Positions 51,429 to 59,715 of a stretch of 64,000 bases of DNA are shown piece by piece. The position numbers and the translations under genes are program-made. Source of the DNA: Microbulbifer bruguierae (GTDB taxonomy: Bacteria; Pseudomonadota; Gammaproteobacteria; Pseudomonadales; Cellvibrionaceae); NCBI RefSeq assembly GCF_029869925.1, contig NZ_CP118605.1:3066001-3130000 (forward strand), in the 5' to 3' direction. The notes below the pieces were generated by a model. It was not told the DNA's origin, made no database searches, and worked only from the letters and a program-made list of their open reading frames with translations. Numbering within the stretch: the first letter of the stretch is position 1; every line of letters begins with the position of its first letter.

Positions 51429-53483
51429 ATGTCTCTTGCCCTGATAGTTACCCTGGCCGTGAATAGCCCGCCGAATCCCGAAACCGAGGAAAACTCGCCG
51501 TCGTCTGCGGCAAAAAACGCGGCGATGGAAGAAGTATTGGTACTGGGTCGCCAGCTGAACCTGAATGGCGCGGCCATCTCTGCTTCCCAGGGCGAAGTGG
51601 GACCAACGGAAATTGGCGCCTGGCCGCTGATCCGCACCGGTGACCTGATGGAGTTCGTGCCCGGTATGGTGGCCACCCAGCACTCCGGCAGTGGCAAGGC
51701 CAACCAGTATTTTATCCGCGGTTTCAACCTGGACCACGGCACCGACTTTGCCACCTTTGTCGATGGCATGCCGGTCAACATGCGTACCCACGGTCACGGC
51801 CAGGGCTACACCGATCTCAATTTCGTGATCCCGGAAACCGTGGCACGCCTGAGCTACCGCAAGGGGCCCTATTACGCCGAAGTGGGAGACTTTTCCTCCG
51901 CCGGCTCCGCCAGTTTCAGTCTCATGGAAACGCTGCCCAATGGTCTTGCGGAGCTGAGTGCTGGTGAATACGGCTATCGCCGCGGGGTGGTTGCAGACTC
52001 CATTTCCAAAGGCGAAGGGGATTTGCTGCTGGCCGCGGAATGGCAGACCTACGATGGCCCCTGGTCAGATATCAGCGAGGATGTGAACAAGATCAATCTG
52101 CTGGGGAAATATTCTGCGGATCTGCGGGGCGGTCGTGCTCAGTTCACATTTATGGGGTATGACAACCAGTGGAACTCCCCGGACCAGATTCCGGCGCGGG
52201 CCGTGGACGATGGCTTGATCGATGCCTTTGGCTCGCTGGATCCGGATCTCGGTGGCGATACCCGCCGCTACAGCTTCTCCGGTGGCTGGATTGGCGCCGT
52301 TGCCGCTGGCGAGCTTTCCGCCAGCGCCTACGCCATCGACTACGACTTCAATCTATGGTCCAACTTCACCTACCTGCTGGACGACGCCGACAACGGTGAT
52401 CAGTTCAAGCAGCGGGATGACCGCCGCGTTTACGGTTTCGAGCTGGCCCAGAAGTGGCAGCGGGAAAATGTTGACTGGCAGCTGGGACTGCAGGGGCGCC
52501 GGGACGATATCGACAAGGTCGGCCTCTACCGCACAGCGGGCCGCCAGGTATTGGAGGCGGTGCGTGAAGACCGCGTGATGCAGGACAGCCTGGGGCTTTT
52601 TGCGGTGCACCAGTACCGCTGGACCGACACCCTGCGCAGTTACCTGGGCCTGCGCTACGACTATTACGATTTCGATGTGAATGCCGGGCTCGCCGCCAAC
52701 AGCGGGCAGCGCAGCGATGGCAAGTCCTCCCTCAAGGGAAGCCTGGCCTGGCAGCCCTGGCCGGTATCCGAGTTCTACCTGAGCTACGGCCAGGGCCTGC
52801 ATTCCAACGACGCCCGCGGCACCGTGATCCAGGTGGACCCGGTCACCGGTGCGCCGGTTGACGCGGTGGATCCGCTGGTGGAATCCCGCGGCTATGAGGT
52901 GGGGTCACGCCTGTTTGTCACCGATCAGCTGCACGCCACTCTGGCCCTGTGGCAGCTGGAACTGGATTCCGAACTGCTGTTTGTTGGCGACGCCGGCAAT
53001 ACCGAGGCCAGCCGCCCCAGCGAGCGGCAGGGCGTGGAGGCGGGGCTCTACTGGTTCGCTTCCGAGCGCATCAGCGGGGAACTGGAGCTTTCCTATACAG
53101 ACGCGAACTTCACCGATGCGGATCCCGCGGGAGACGAGATTTCCGGCGCTATCCCGCTGGTGGCCAGTGCCGCAGTCAATTACAACGGCGATAACGGCTG
53201 GTTTGCTTCCCTGCACCTGCGCCACTTCGGCGGTTATCCGTTGATCGAGGACGGCAGTGTGGAGTCCGACGGCTCCTCGCTGGTGAACCTGCGTTTCGGC
53301 CGGGAACTGCAGCAGTGGCGTCTGCAGCTGGACCTGCTCAATCTGCTGGATTCCCGCGATCACGATGTGGATTACTTCTATGCCTCGAGGCTGCCCGGCG
53401 AGGGCAGTGACGGGGCGGAAGATATCCACTACCACATCTTTGAGCCGCGCAGCCTGCGCGCCTCCCTGCGTTATCAGTTCTGA
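51429..53483 (+). CDS. TonB-dependent outer-membrane receptor
   Basis: A 684-residue barrel receptor with an N-terminal plug: MEEVLVLGRQ (TonB-box-like region), TGDLMEFVPGMVATQHSGSGKANQYFIRGFNLDHGTDFATFVDGMPVNMRTHGHGQGYTDLNF (plug) and the C-terminal beta-strand ending in ...RYQF. It imports an unknown ligand; the family is not a classical siderophore type. The start ATG (51429) has AGGTG just ahead. An in-frame stop at 51411 rules out a longer protein, yet the presumed signal peptide (MSLALIVTLAVNS) lacks a basic N-region. A PadR regulator gene converges on it and overlaps by 10 bases. Confidence 0.88.
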   Translation: MSLALIVTLAVNSPPNPETEENSPSSAAKNAAMEEVLVLGRQLNLNGAAISASQGEVGPTEIGAWPLIRTGDLMEFVPGMVATQHSGSGKANQYFIRGFNLDHGTDFATFVDGMPVNMRTHGHGQGYTDLNFVIPETVARLSYRKGPYYAEVGDFSSAGSASFSLMETLPNGLAELSAGEYGYRRGVVADSISKGEGDLLLAAEWQTYDGPWSDISEDVNKINLLGKYSADLRGGRAQFTFMGYDNQWNSPDQIPARAVDDGLIDAFGSLDPDLGGDTRRYSFSGGWIGAVAAGELSASAYAIDYDFNLWSNFTYLLDDADNGDQFKQRDDRRVYGFELAQKWQRENVDWQLGLQGRRDDIDKVGLYRTAGRQVLEAVREDRVMQDSLGLFAVHQYRWTDTLRSYLGLRYDYYDFDVNAGLAANSGQRSDGKSSLKGSLAWQPWPVSEFYLSYGQGLHSNDARGTVIQVDPVTGAPVDAVDPLVESRGYEVGSRLFVTDQLHATLALWQLELDSELLFVGDAGNTEASRPSERQGVEAGLYWFASERISGELELSYTDANFTDADPAGDEISGAIPLVASAAVNYNGDNGWFASLHLRHFGGYPLIEDGSVESDGSSLVNLRFGRELQQWRLQLDLLNLLDSRDHDVDYFYASRLPGEGSDGAEDIHYHIFEPRSLRASLRYQF

Positions 53484-54028
53484 GCACCGGACTCCTCCTG
53501 CTGCAGTCGCTGCAGCAGGCGCTCCGCCCACTGGATCCAGGCTTTCTCGGTCTCGATGCCGAGCAGCAGCGGCTGGTGAGACAGCCATAACATTTGCTGC
53601 TGCTCCGGTGGGCGCTTGTAGAAGCGCGCATTCTGCGCTTCGTAGGTGGCCAGTTCCTGGCGGTGCTCTGCCAGCTGGCGTTCCAGCTGCGCGCGCATGA
53701 GTGCCGGTGGCAGATGGTGGCCGGCGAACAGCTGTAGCAGAAACGGATCGCGGATTTTCTGCGCGGCGGCGGGCCTGGCCGCCAACTGGCGCAGGGTGGC
53801 GCGACCCGCTTCGGTGAGGCTGTAGACCTTCTTGTCCGGACGACCGTCCTGAATCTGTTCCTCGCAGTCCAGCAGCCCTTCCTGATGCAGCTTGTGCAGT
53901 TCCCGGTACATCTGCTGATGGCTGGCACTCCAGAAGTGGTTCACGCTGCGTTCGAAGCGGCGCTTGAGGTCATAGCCGCTACCGGGTTCGATATCCAACA
54001 GGGTCAATACGGCAAATCTCAGGGACAT
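53474..54028 (-). CDS. PadR-family transcriptional regulator
   Basis: A 184-residue dimeric DNA-binding protein. Winged helix at residues 1-80 (MSLRFAVLTLLDIEPGSGYDLKRRFERSVNHFWSASHQQMYRELHKLHQEGLLDCEEQ) and a C-terminal coiled helical domain of the Vir_act_alpha_C type. The ATG at 54028 fits the family's N-terminus; an in-frame upstream extension is unlike PadR. It overlaps the receptor gene's 3' end by 10 bases. A candidate operator (ATGC-N8-GCAT) lies about 42 bases upstream. It may regulate itself or the neighbouring AlaE gene. Confidence 0.88.
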   Translation of the reverse strand: MSLRFAVLTLLDIEPGSGYDLKRRFERSVNHFWSASHQQMYRELHKLHQEGLLDCEEQIQDGRPDKKVYSLTEAGRATLRQLAARPAAAQKIRDPFLLQLFAGHHLPPALMRAQLERQLAEHRQELATYEAQNARFYKRPPEQQQMLWLSHQPLLLGIETEKAWIQWAERLLQRLQQEESGAQN

Positions 54029-54408
54029 GGCAATCGCAATCGGGTGGTTCGGAAGGTGGGGTGGCTGAATATGCACTGAGTTGCATAGTGTTCGCCAGTG
54101 TAAAGGTTTTCCTGGCGGCTTTCCCGGGGTGGATTGCGCCGGAGTTCTGGTGATTGGCGAGAGGTGCAAAGGGTGGCGCTGGCAAAGGATTTATTGCGGA
54201 TATGGATTTATCTTTCTGGTCATATTTAGGATGGGAATACTTTAAATAACAAAAAGTTAATATGAGAGACCTAGTATTTACACCGCTAGTCGCTATAATC
54301 GCCGCGATCATCAAAAGTGGTCAAATTATGCCCAGCAAAAGTCCTTAATTCAGAAGTACGCGGTCGTCAGCCACAAGCCATTCGCCGCCTTTCGGGTCAG
54401 TTGTAACC
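54029..54408. other. 380-base region between padR and alaE
   Basis: No gene. It contains the candidate PadR operator at 54071-54086 and a minus-10-like TATAAT at 54293-54298 upstream of alaE, without a convincing minus-35. The stretch 54190-54260 is A/T-rich. Confidence 0.4.
54071..54086. promoter_or_regulatory. Candidate PadR operator
   Basis: ATGC, 8 bases, GCAT (extended TATGCA-N6-TGCATA at 54070-54087). Known PadR-family sites are of the ATGT-N8-ACAT form. It lies about 42 bases upstream of the padR start. Confidence 0.5.
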
Positions 54409-54981
54409 ATGTCGCCGCAATCCCTGTCTCAGGCTACCGAAGCCATTCCCGTCTCCCCACCGGTCATGGTGCTGGAGGACGAGCAGCCCGTAGAGACATC
54501 GCAGTCCACCAACAGCCAGCACAACAGTCAGAACAACCGGCGTACCCGCTGGAACGAATGGCTGCTGGACGTTTTTGCCATGAACAGCTTCTCCTGGATC
54601 ATAGCGATCCCCATCGAGCTGGTGCTGGCGGGCATGAGCTGGAATGAGCACCTGAAGGTGCGCCTGCTGGCGGTCGTGTTCAATACCGTGATCGCGCGCC
54701 CCTTCAGCCTCTACCGCAACTGGGTGGTGGCACGCTTTGGTCGCGGCGGCGCTCTGCACAATTACGGCGTCGACACCTTTGTGTTCCTGAGCTTCCAGCT
54801 GCCGCTGTACACTCTCAACATGATGCTGGGTGGCGCCTCGGTGGCGGAGATCGCCACTGCCTGTATCACCTTCATGATGATTGCCGGTGCCCTGGGTCGC
54901 CCCTACGGCATATATCTCGACTTCCTGCGCCGCCTTTGGCTCAATCGGCGACCTGTCGTGGATACTGCCGCCACCGGTTGA
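54409..54981 (+). CDS. alaE: L-alanine exporter AlaE
   Basis: A 190-residue inner-membrane protein with four membrane helices from residue about 55. WNEWLLDVFAMNSFSWIIAIPIELVLAGMSWNEHLKVRLLAVVFNTVIARPFSLYR and GRPYGIYLDFLRRLW match AlaE, which exports alanine. E. coli AlaE has 149 residues; this one has about 45 extra, polar, Gln/Ser-rich N-terminal residues. ATG start. Confidence 0.85.
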   Translation: MSPQSLSQATEAIPVSPPVMVLEDEQPVETSQSTNSQHNSQNNRRTRWNEWLLDVFAMNSFSWIIAIPIELVLAGMSWNEHLKVRLLAVVFNTVIARPFSLYRNWVVARFGRGGALHNYGVDTFVFLSFQLPLYTLNMMLGGASVAEIATACITFMMIAGALGRPYGIYLDFLRRLWLNRRPVVDTAATG

Positions 54982-55342
54982 GAGGCAAACCCTGCCAGGA
55001 ATGGGTGAAGGGATACCTGAAGGGGGGGTCGTGTGGCTTTTTCCGGGGCGCTGCCGCGCCAATGCCAGGCGGCTGCCCCCAGTCTCGCGTGTAACACTGT
55101 AATTGGTACGGGTGTTTATACGCGCCTGTTTAGTGATTTCTACGCTGTAAATTCTGCCAGATGGCGTAAAATGGTGTTGTCTGCACGCTGCGATTAAGGT
55201 ATCTAACGCGCGAACAGCCATATAACAATGATCGGAAAGGCCGCTCGGGGCGTAACACCGAGCCTGGAACAAGCAGTTCCGCCTTCCGGCCGGGTCGCAG
55301 GAATGACCCGGTATCTATTTGGTTTCAAGGAAGATCAACGCC
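54982..55342. other. 361-base region upstream of the kinase-like gene
   Basis: No gene recognised; small ORFs here lack ribosome sites. A minus-10-like TAAAAT (about 55166-55171) is the only promoter-like element seen. No hairpin with a T-run is clear. Confidence 0.3.
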
Positions 55343-56746
55343 ATGTCCATTTGCGGCTCCGCAAGTCGTGTCTCATGCAGCGGCCCCACGGCCTCCAGTG
55401 CCCAGTATGCCCCGCTTTCCGGTTGGCGCATTTCGGCTCTCGTCGCGCTGTTGTGGTTCCCCCTGTCGGCCTCCGCCTTTCCCGGCGAAGACCTGTTGCT
55501 CGATACCCAGCTTCCCATGGTGTGGTTTCTGGCCCTGGTACTGTTGGCGACGGCCTGCGCCGTTGGCTGGGGTATCGCCAGGTCGAAAACCCTGGCGGCA
55601 TTGGATGCCGGTGCCGCTCAGGCGACGGACTTGCAGGCGGAAAATGCCAAGCTTTTCCGGCAGGTGCAGTCCCGGGTCCACGAGTTGATGGTGCGCGACA
55701 AGCTGCTCGAAGAAAGTAAATATGAGGCAGAGCAGCTCCGCGAAGAACACTGCGATTTCCTTTCCATCAGCAGTCACCGCATGCAAAAGCCACTGGAAAC
55801 GGTGGTCAGTACCCTGAATCTGCTGGCGCGGGGCGCCGATAGCGATGTCCGTCAGCTGGCGGAGGCGGCCCTCAGCCAGTGCCGGCAATTGCGTAGCAAT
55901 CTCGAGGAGCTGCAGCGCGCGGGTCAGCTGCCCGGACAGGAGCGGGCCCCGTCCGTGCTAACGGAAAGAACCCAGCGCGAAATGGAAATCTTGCTGGTAG
56001 AAAATGACAGCCATCCCTCTCTGCGCAGTCGCCTGGAGGCTTTCGGGCACAAAGTGCGCAGGGAAACCAATGGCGTCGATGGCGCCGATGCGGCGCTGCG
56101 GGGAAAATTTGACCTGGTGCTGATCGATATCCGCCTGCCTTTGATCGATGGTATTGAAACCGCGCGCAAAATTCGTGGCGACTTCGGCAACAACGACCTG
56201 CTGATCTATGGTCTGGTATCGGATCTGCGCAAGGGCGACCGGGAGCGTTATCTGGAACGCGGCCTGAGTGGCATCCTGTCACTGCCGGCCAGTGATGGAC
56301 AGATATTGCAATTGTTGAGTCTTGTCGATCAGAAAACCGCGCAGCGGGCTCCCGCCGGGCAGCCCAAACGGGTGGCAAAAATGCTCAACGGAAGCACTCT
56401 GGAGCGCCAGCGCGACACCCTCGGCCATCTGGCATTCAGTGAGTTACTGGGAGAGCGCCTTGCCAATCTGCCCAAGAAGGTCACTGCATTTACCAGTGCC
56501 CTCACCGGGCGTCACTGGCTGGATGCGCAGCATCAGGCCCAGGTGATTGCCGCGGAGGCGGAAAGTGTCGGCCTGGAAGTGGTCGCCAGCCGCCTCAAGG
56601 CGCTCTCGGCGCGCTTGTCCATCGACAGCGAACGCGATTATTGTCGCCACCAGCGCACCGAAATTCTGGGGCTTATGCGTACTTCCATTCAGCAGCTGAA
56701 AGCCTGGCGGGAAAAAAATGTCCACACTGAATGGGCTTTGGGTTGA
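55343..56746 (+). CDS. Hybrid histidine-kinase-like protein without an ATPase domain (HisKA-like, REC, Hpt-like)
   Basis: A 467-residue inner-membrane signalling protein. A signal-anchor (about 29-48) and a second hydrophobic segment (about 60-80) are followed by a coiled coil (about 90-135) and a HisKA-like segment with SISSHRMQKPLETVVSTLNLL (H retained). Then directly comes a receiver domain (about 210-330: ILLVENDSHPSLRSRLEAFG, LVLIDIRLPLIDGIET with the phospho-Asp, and a C-terminal Lys-poor pattern). A C-terminal helical segment (about 370-460) may be Hpt-like. No HATPase_c ATP-binding boxes (N, G1, G2) are visible. It likely relays or buffers phosphate, or lost activity. ATG 55343 is chosen with AAGGAAG upstream. 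Confidence 0.75.
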   Translation: MSICGSASRVSCSGPTASSAQYAPLSGWRISALVALLWFPLSASAFPGEDLLLDTQLPMVWFLALVLLATACAVGWGIARSKTLAALDAGAAQATDLQAENAKLFRQVQSRVHELMVRDKLLEESKYEAEQLREEHCDFLSISSHRMQKPLETVVSTLNLLARGADSDVRQLAEAALSQCRQLRSNLEELQRAGQLPGQERAPSVLTERTQREMEILLVENDSHPSLRSRLEAFGHKVRRETNGVDGADAALRGKFDLVLIDIRLPLIDGIETARKIRGDFGNNDLLIYGLVSDLRKGDRERYLERGLSGILSLPASDGQILQLLSLVDQKTAQRAPAGQPKRVAKMLNGSTLERQRDTLGHLAFSELLGERLANLPKKVTAFTSALTGRHWLDAQHQAQVIAAEAESVGLEVVASRLKALSARLSIDSERDYCRHQRTEILGLMRTSIQQLKAWREKNVHTEWALG

Positions 56747-56841
56747 ACCGTGCAACGGGCGCGACCGGATGCTGTAGTACCAAGTGCTTGTTGGCCGGAT
56801 TGCGCCTAAACTCAGCCCATATTTTCTCAATGGAACCCCGA

Positions 56842-57195
56842 ATGTCTGAGCAGTACCCCACCCCACAACAGGCAGAACGCGAGCGCGCCGGCCGCGATAT
56901 CGCGACGCTGGTCTATCTCATCCAGGCCATCAGTATTTTTACCGCAGTGCCATTCTTTGTCGGCGTGATCATCAACTACGCCAAGCGCGGCGATGTGCGT
57001 GGCACTCTGGCGGAATCCCATTTCCGCTGGCAGATACGTACTTTCTGGTACAGCCTGGTGTGGGCGGTGGTCGGCTGGGCGACAGTGTGGATTCTGGTGG
57101 GCTTTGTGGTCTGGGGTGTGGCCTGGGTGTGGGTGATATATCGCGTCATTCGCGGCTGGCTGCGACTGGCGGACGGTCGCCCCGCGTATTCCTAG
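56842..57195 (+). CDS. DUF4870-type small membrane protein
   Basis: A 117-residue protein with three hydrophobic segments (about 20-45, 65-85 and 85-105). IATLVYLIQAISIFTAVPFFVGVIINYAKRGDVRGTLAESHFRWQIRTFWYSL is typical of the DUF4870/YccF-like small membrane family. The role is unknown. The start is taken as the second of two close ATGs; it lies 95 bases after the kinase-like gene. A terminator follows at 57268. Confidence 0.75.
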   Translation: MSEQYPTPQQAERERAGRDIATLVYLIQAISIFTAVPFFVGVIINYAKRGDVRGTLAESHFRWQIRTFWYSLVWAVVGWATVWILVGFVVWGVAWVWVIYRVIRGWLRLADGRPAYS

Positions 57196-57267
57196 TTGAT
57201 TGCCGGTATACAGGGCCAGATTGTTTATTGTTTTGAAGTAAAGCCGATAATCGGTGAGAGAAATGTT

Positions 57268-57294
57268 GAGCGGCCAATTGGCCGCTCTTTTTTT
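57268..57294 (+). terminator. Rho-independent terminator of the DUF4870 gene
   Basis: GAGCGGCC-AATT-GGCCGCTC stem followed by seven Ts, 72 bases past the stop. Confidence 0.9.
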
Positions 57295-57328
57295 GTCCGG
57301 TTTTTTGTTGTCCGATTGGGTGCGGGTG

Positions 57329-58585
57329 TTACAGCGTGCTTGTCATCGCCAGCATAAACAGGTCCGCCGGCAGCTGCTGACCATTGACGATCAGATTGCC
57401 GCGATCAAATTGCAGTTGCATGGAAAGCTCTCCGTTGTTTTCCAGCAGCAGTCCGTACTGTTTTAGTGTGGTGGCCTGCATGATCAGTGGCGATTGCATC
57501 AGCGCCTGCTCCGCAGCGTTGATATTGGCCGTGCCATTCAGGGCGTCGAGCCAGAAGAACTTGTTGTTGCGGTCGTATCTGCGTGGCATGCCCTGCCAAT
57601 TCGCATCCACCTGCAGCTGCATGGTGCCGTTGGCGGTTTTGATGTCCAGTTGTTGTTGGATCTGCAAAGGGCGATCAAATACCCGCGCCCAGTTGCGCTG
57701 TGAGGCGGGCGTCAGCAGTAGGCTGTATAGGTAGTGGTGCAGGTCTTCATAGCTGACCGCCGGTAGCAGGGTTTGCTGGTTCAGGCTTGTCGCAGGTGTG
57801 GCCGACTGGATTTCTGGAAGGGTGATATTGGTTTGGACCTTCAGAGTGCGCGCGGCCACCAGTTCACCACGGTAATCAATGACCGCATCGCGCAATTCCA
57901 GCGGACCGGAATCATTGTTGGTACGCACCAGCGGCAGCTTCAGCTGAAGGGTGCCGGCGCCGCTGGGAGCGAGGTTGAATTCGCCGCGACCAGATTGCAG
58001 GTAGAGTGCCTCGCGGTGGCCATCCATGCGCACAAACTCACCGAGTTCGAAGTGGCTGTCCTGCTGCCGGCCCTGGTAGTCGGTGACAATCCGGATTTCG
58101 GCGCCCTTGAACTGGATCTGCTGGTCGCCCTCCTGGCGGTTGATAGGCAGCAGGTGCAGGGTGTTGACGACGCGGTTGTTGGTGCCGACCAGGGTTTCCA
58201 CAATCACCGGGCTGTTTTTGACATCAGTGCCGATGGCGCCGTAATAGGCCTCCAGCTGCTGGCGCAGGGCGGGCTCCAGCTGTTGCCCGGTGAGGCGGGT
58301 TTCAGCGTAAATGACGCCGACCCGGGGGCCGCCGCGGGTAAACAGCAGTGGGCCGTGCTGGATTTCGGTGTAGGCCTCGGTAATGCCGTCTTTGCCATTG
58401 AGCAGGGTCAGGGCTTCCGCGCCAAACCAGCCGCGCTGGTAGCCGGTGAGTTCGATATTGGGCTGATTGGCCAGTTGTTGCTGCAGGACTTCCTCCACCT
58501 TGGGGCCGATCACGCGGGGCGCGATCAACGCGACCAGCAGCAACAGGGAAGTAAGGGAAATCAGGATAAATCTTAGGGCTTTCAT
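57329..58585 (-). CDS. YdgA-family (DUF945) inner-membrane-anchored protein
   Basis: A 418-residue protein with an N-terminal membrane anchor (MKALRFILISLTSLLLLVALIAPRV) and a large periplasmic beta-rich part. ELTGYQRGWFGAEALTLL and repeated RxxVDYRGELV-type segments are typical of DUF945/YdgA. Function unknown; some relatives are linked to envelope maintenance. It is convergent with the DUF4870 gene and separated by a terminator. Confidence 0.82.
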   Translation of the reverse strand: MKALRFILISLTSLLLLVALIAPRVIGPKVEEVLQQQLANQPNIELTGYQRGWFGAEALTLLNGKDGITEAYTEIQHGPLLFTRGGPRVGVIYAETRLTGQQLEPALRQQLEAYYGAIGTDVKNSPVIVETLVGTNNRVVNTLHLLPINRQEGDQQIQFKGAEIRIVTDYQGRQQDSHFELGEFVRMDGHREALYLQSGRGEFNLAPSGAGTLQLKLPLVRTNNDSGPLELRDAVIDYRGELVAARTLKVQTNITLPEIQSATPATSLNQQTLLPAVSYEDLHHYLYSLLLTPASQRNWARVFDRPLQIQQQLDIKTANGTMQLQVDANWQGMPRRYDRNNKFFWLDALNGTANINAAEQALMQSPLIMQATTLKQYGLLLENNGELSMQLQFDRGNLIVNGQQLPADLFMLAMTSTL

Positions 58586-58792
58586 GAAATAGTAATCAGG
58601 CGCTGAAATTTTGAACGCCAGATGGTATCAGATTGCAATGACTCCCGTGACCTCGGGATAGTGAAGAGAACGTTAAGAATTTATAGGCCGACAGCGATTG
58701 GACAAAACTGGAGGGAAGAAAAACCCACTGGCTGCCCATGACTGTAGGTTGAGCAAGGCGCACCATGCCCAACGGCAATCTGCCCACGGAAA

Positions 58793-59713
58793 TCAGTCCC
58801 CGACCACCTTGCCACACTCCCCGGAAATCGCCCGTGCCACCCGGGAGCCACTCTCCCGACCCAGCGCCTGCGAGATAAAGTTGCCTGCCAGTGCCAGCTT
58901 GCCCAGATCCACCCCAGTGTGAATACCGAGTCCATCGAGCATATACAGTACATCCTCGCTGGCCACATTGCCCGAGGACCCTCTGGCATAAGGACAGCCG
59001 CCGAGGCCGGCGACCGCCGAATCCACCACCGCAATACCTACCTGCAGGGCCGCATAGATGTTTGCCAGTGCCTGGCCATAGGTATCGTGGAAGTGCACCG
59101 CAAGCTTTTCCAGCGGTACCTGCTGCGCGACGGTCTCGATCATATACCGGGCCTTTTCCGGCGTGCCGACGCCGATGGTGTCGCCGAGGCTGATTTCATA
59201 ACAGCCCATGTCCAGCAGGGCCCTGCTGACTTCCGCCACCTTTTCGGCCCTGATCTCGCCCTCGTACGGGCAGCCGAGTACACAGGACACGTAACCGCGC
59301 ACCGGAATGCCGTCGGCTTTGGCCTGCTGTACGAGGGGACGGAAGCGCGCCAGACTTTCTTCGATGGAACAGTTGATGTTCTTGCGGGTAAAACTTTCCG
59401 AGGCCGCGCCGAACACCGCCACCTCATCGGCACCGGCTTCCCGCGCGCGCTCGTAGCCCACCATGTTGGGGGTGAGCGCACTGTAGATCACGCCGGATCT
59501 GCGCTGGACACCAGCCAGCACTTCTTCACTGGACGCCATTTGCGGCACCCATTTCGGACTCACAAAACTGCCCGCTTCGATAACGGGCAAACCGCTGTCA
59601 CTCAATAGATCGATCAGTTGCACCCGGGTTTGAACCGAGATGGGATGCTGCTCATTTTGCAGACCGTCACGAGGGCCCACTTCGACCATTTTCACCCGAT
59701 GTGGCAGATTCAT
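58793..59713 (-). CDS. liuE: Hydroxymethylglutaryl-CoA lyase
   Basis: A 306-residue DRE-TIM metallolyase that splits HMG-CoA into acetyl-CoA and acetoacetate, the last step of leucine degradation. The catalytic signature [12 protein letters not shown] begins the protein; the CVLGCPYEG cysteine motif, [11 protein letters not shown] and [22 protein letters not shown] follow. Last gene of the liu operon, 2 bases after liuD. The 58586-58792 stretch behind it shows no clear terminator. Confidence 0.95.
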   Translation of the reverse strand: MNLPHRVKMVEVGPRDGLQNEQHPISVQTRVQLIDLLSDSGLPVIEAGSFVSPKWVPQMASSEEVLAGVQRRSGVIYSALTPNMVGYERAREAGADEVAVFGAASESFTRKNINCSIEESLARFRPLVQQAKADGIPVRGYVSCVLGCPYEGEIRAEKVAEVSRALLDMGCYEISLGDTIGVGTPEKARYMIETVAQQVPLEKLAVHFHDTYGQALANIYAALQVGIAVVDSAVAGLGGCPYARGSSGNVASEDVLYMLDGLGIHTGVDLGKLALAGNFISQALGRESGSRVARAISGECGKVVGD

Positions 59714-59715
59714 GT

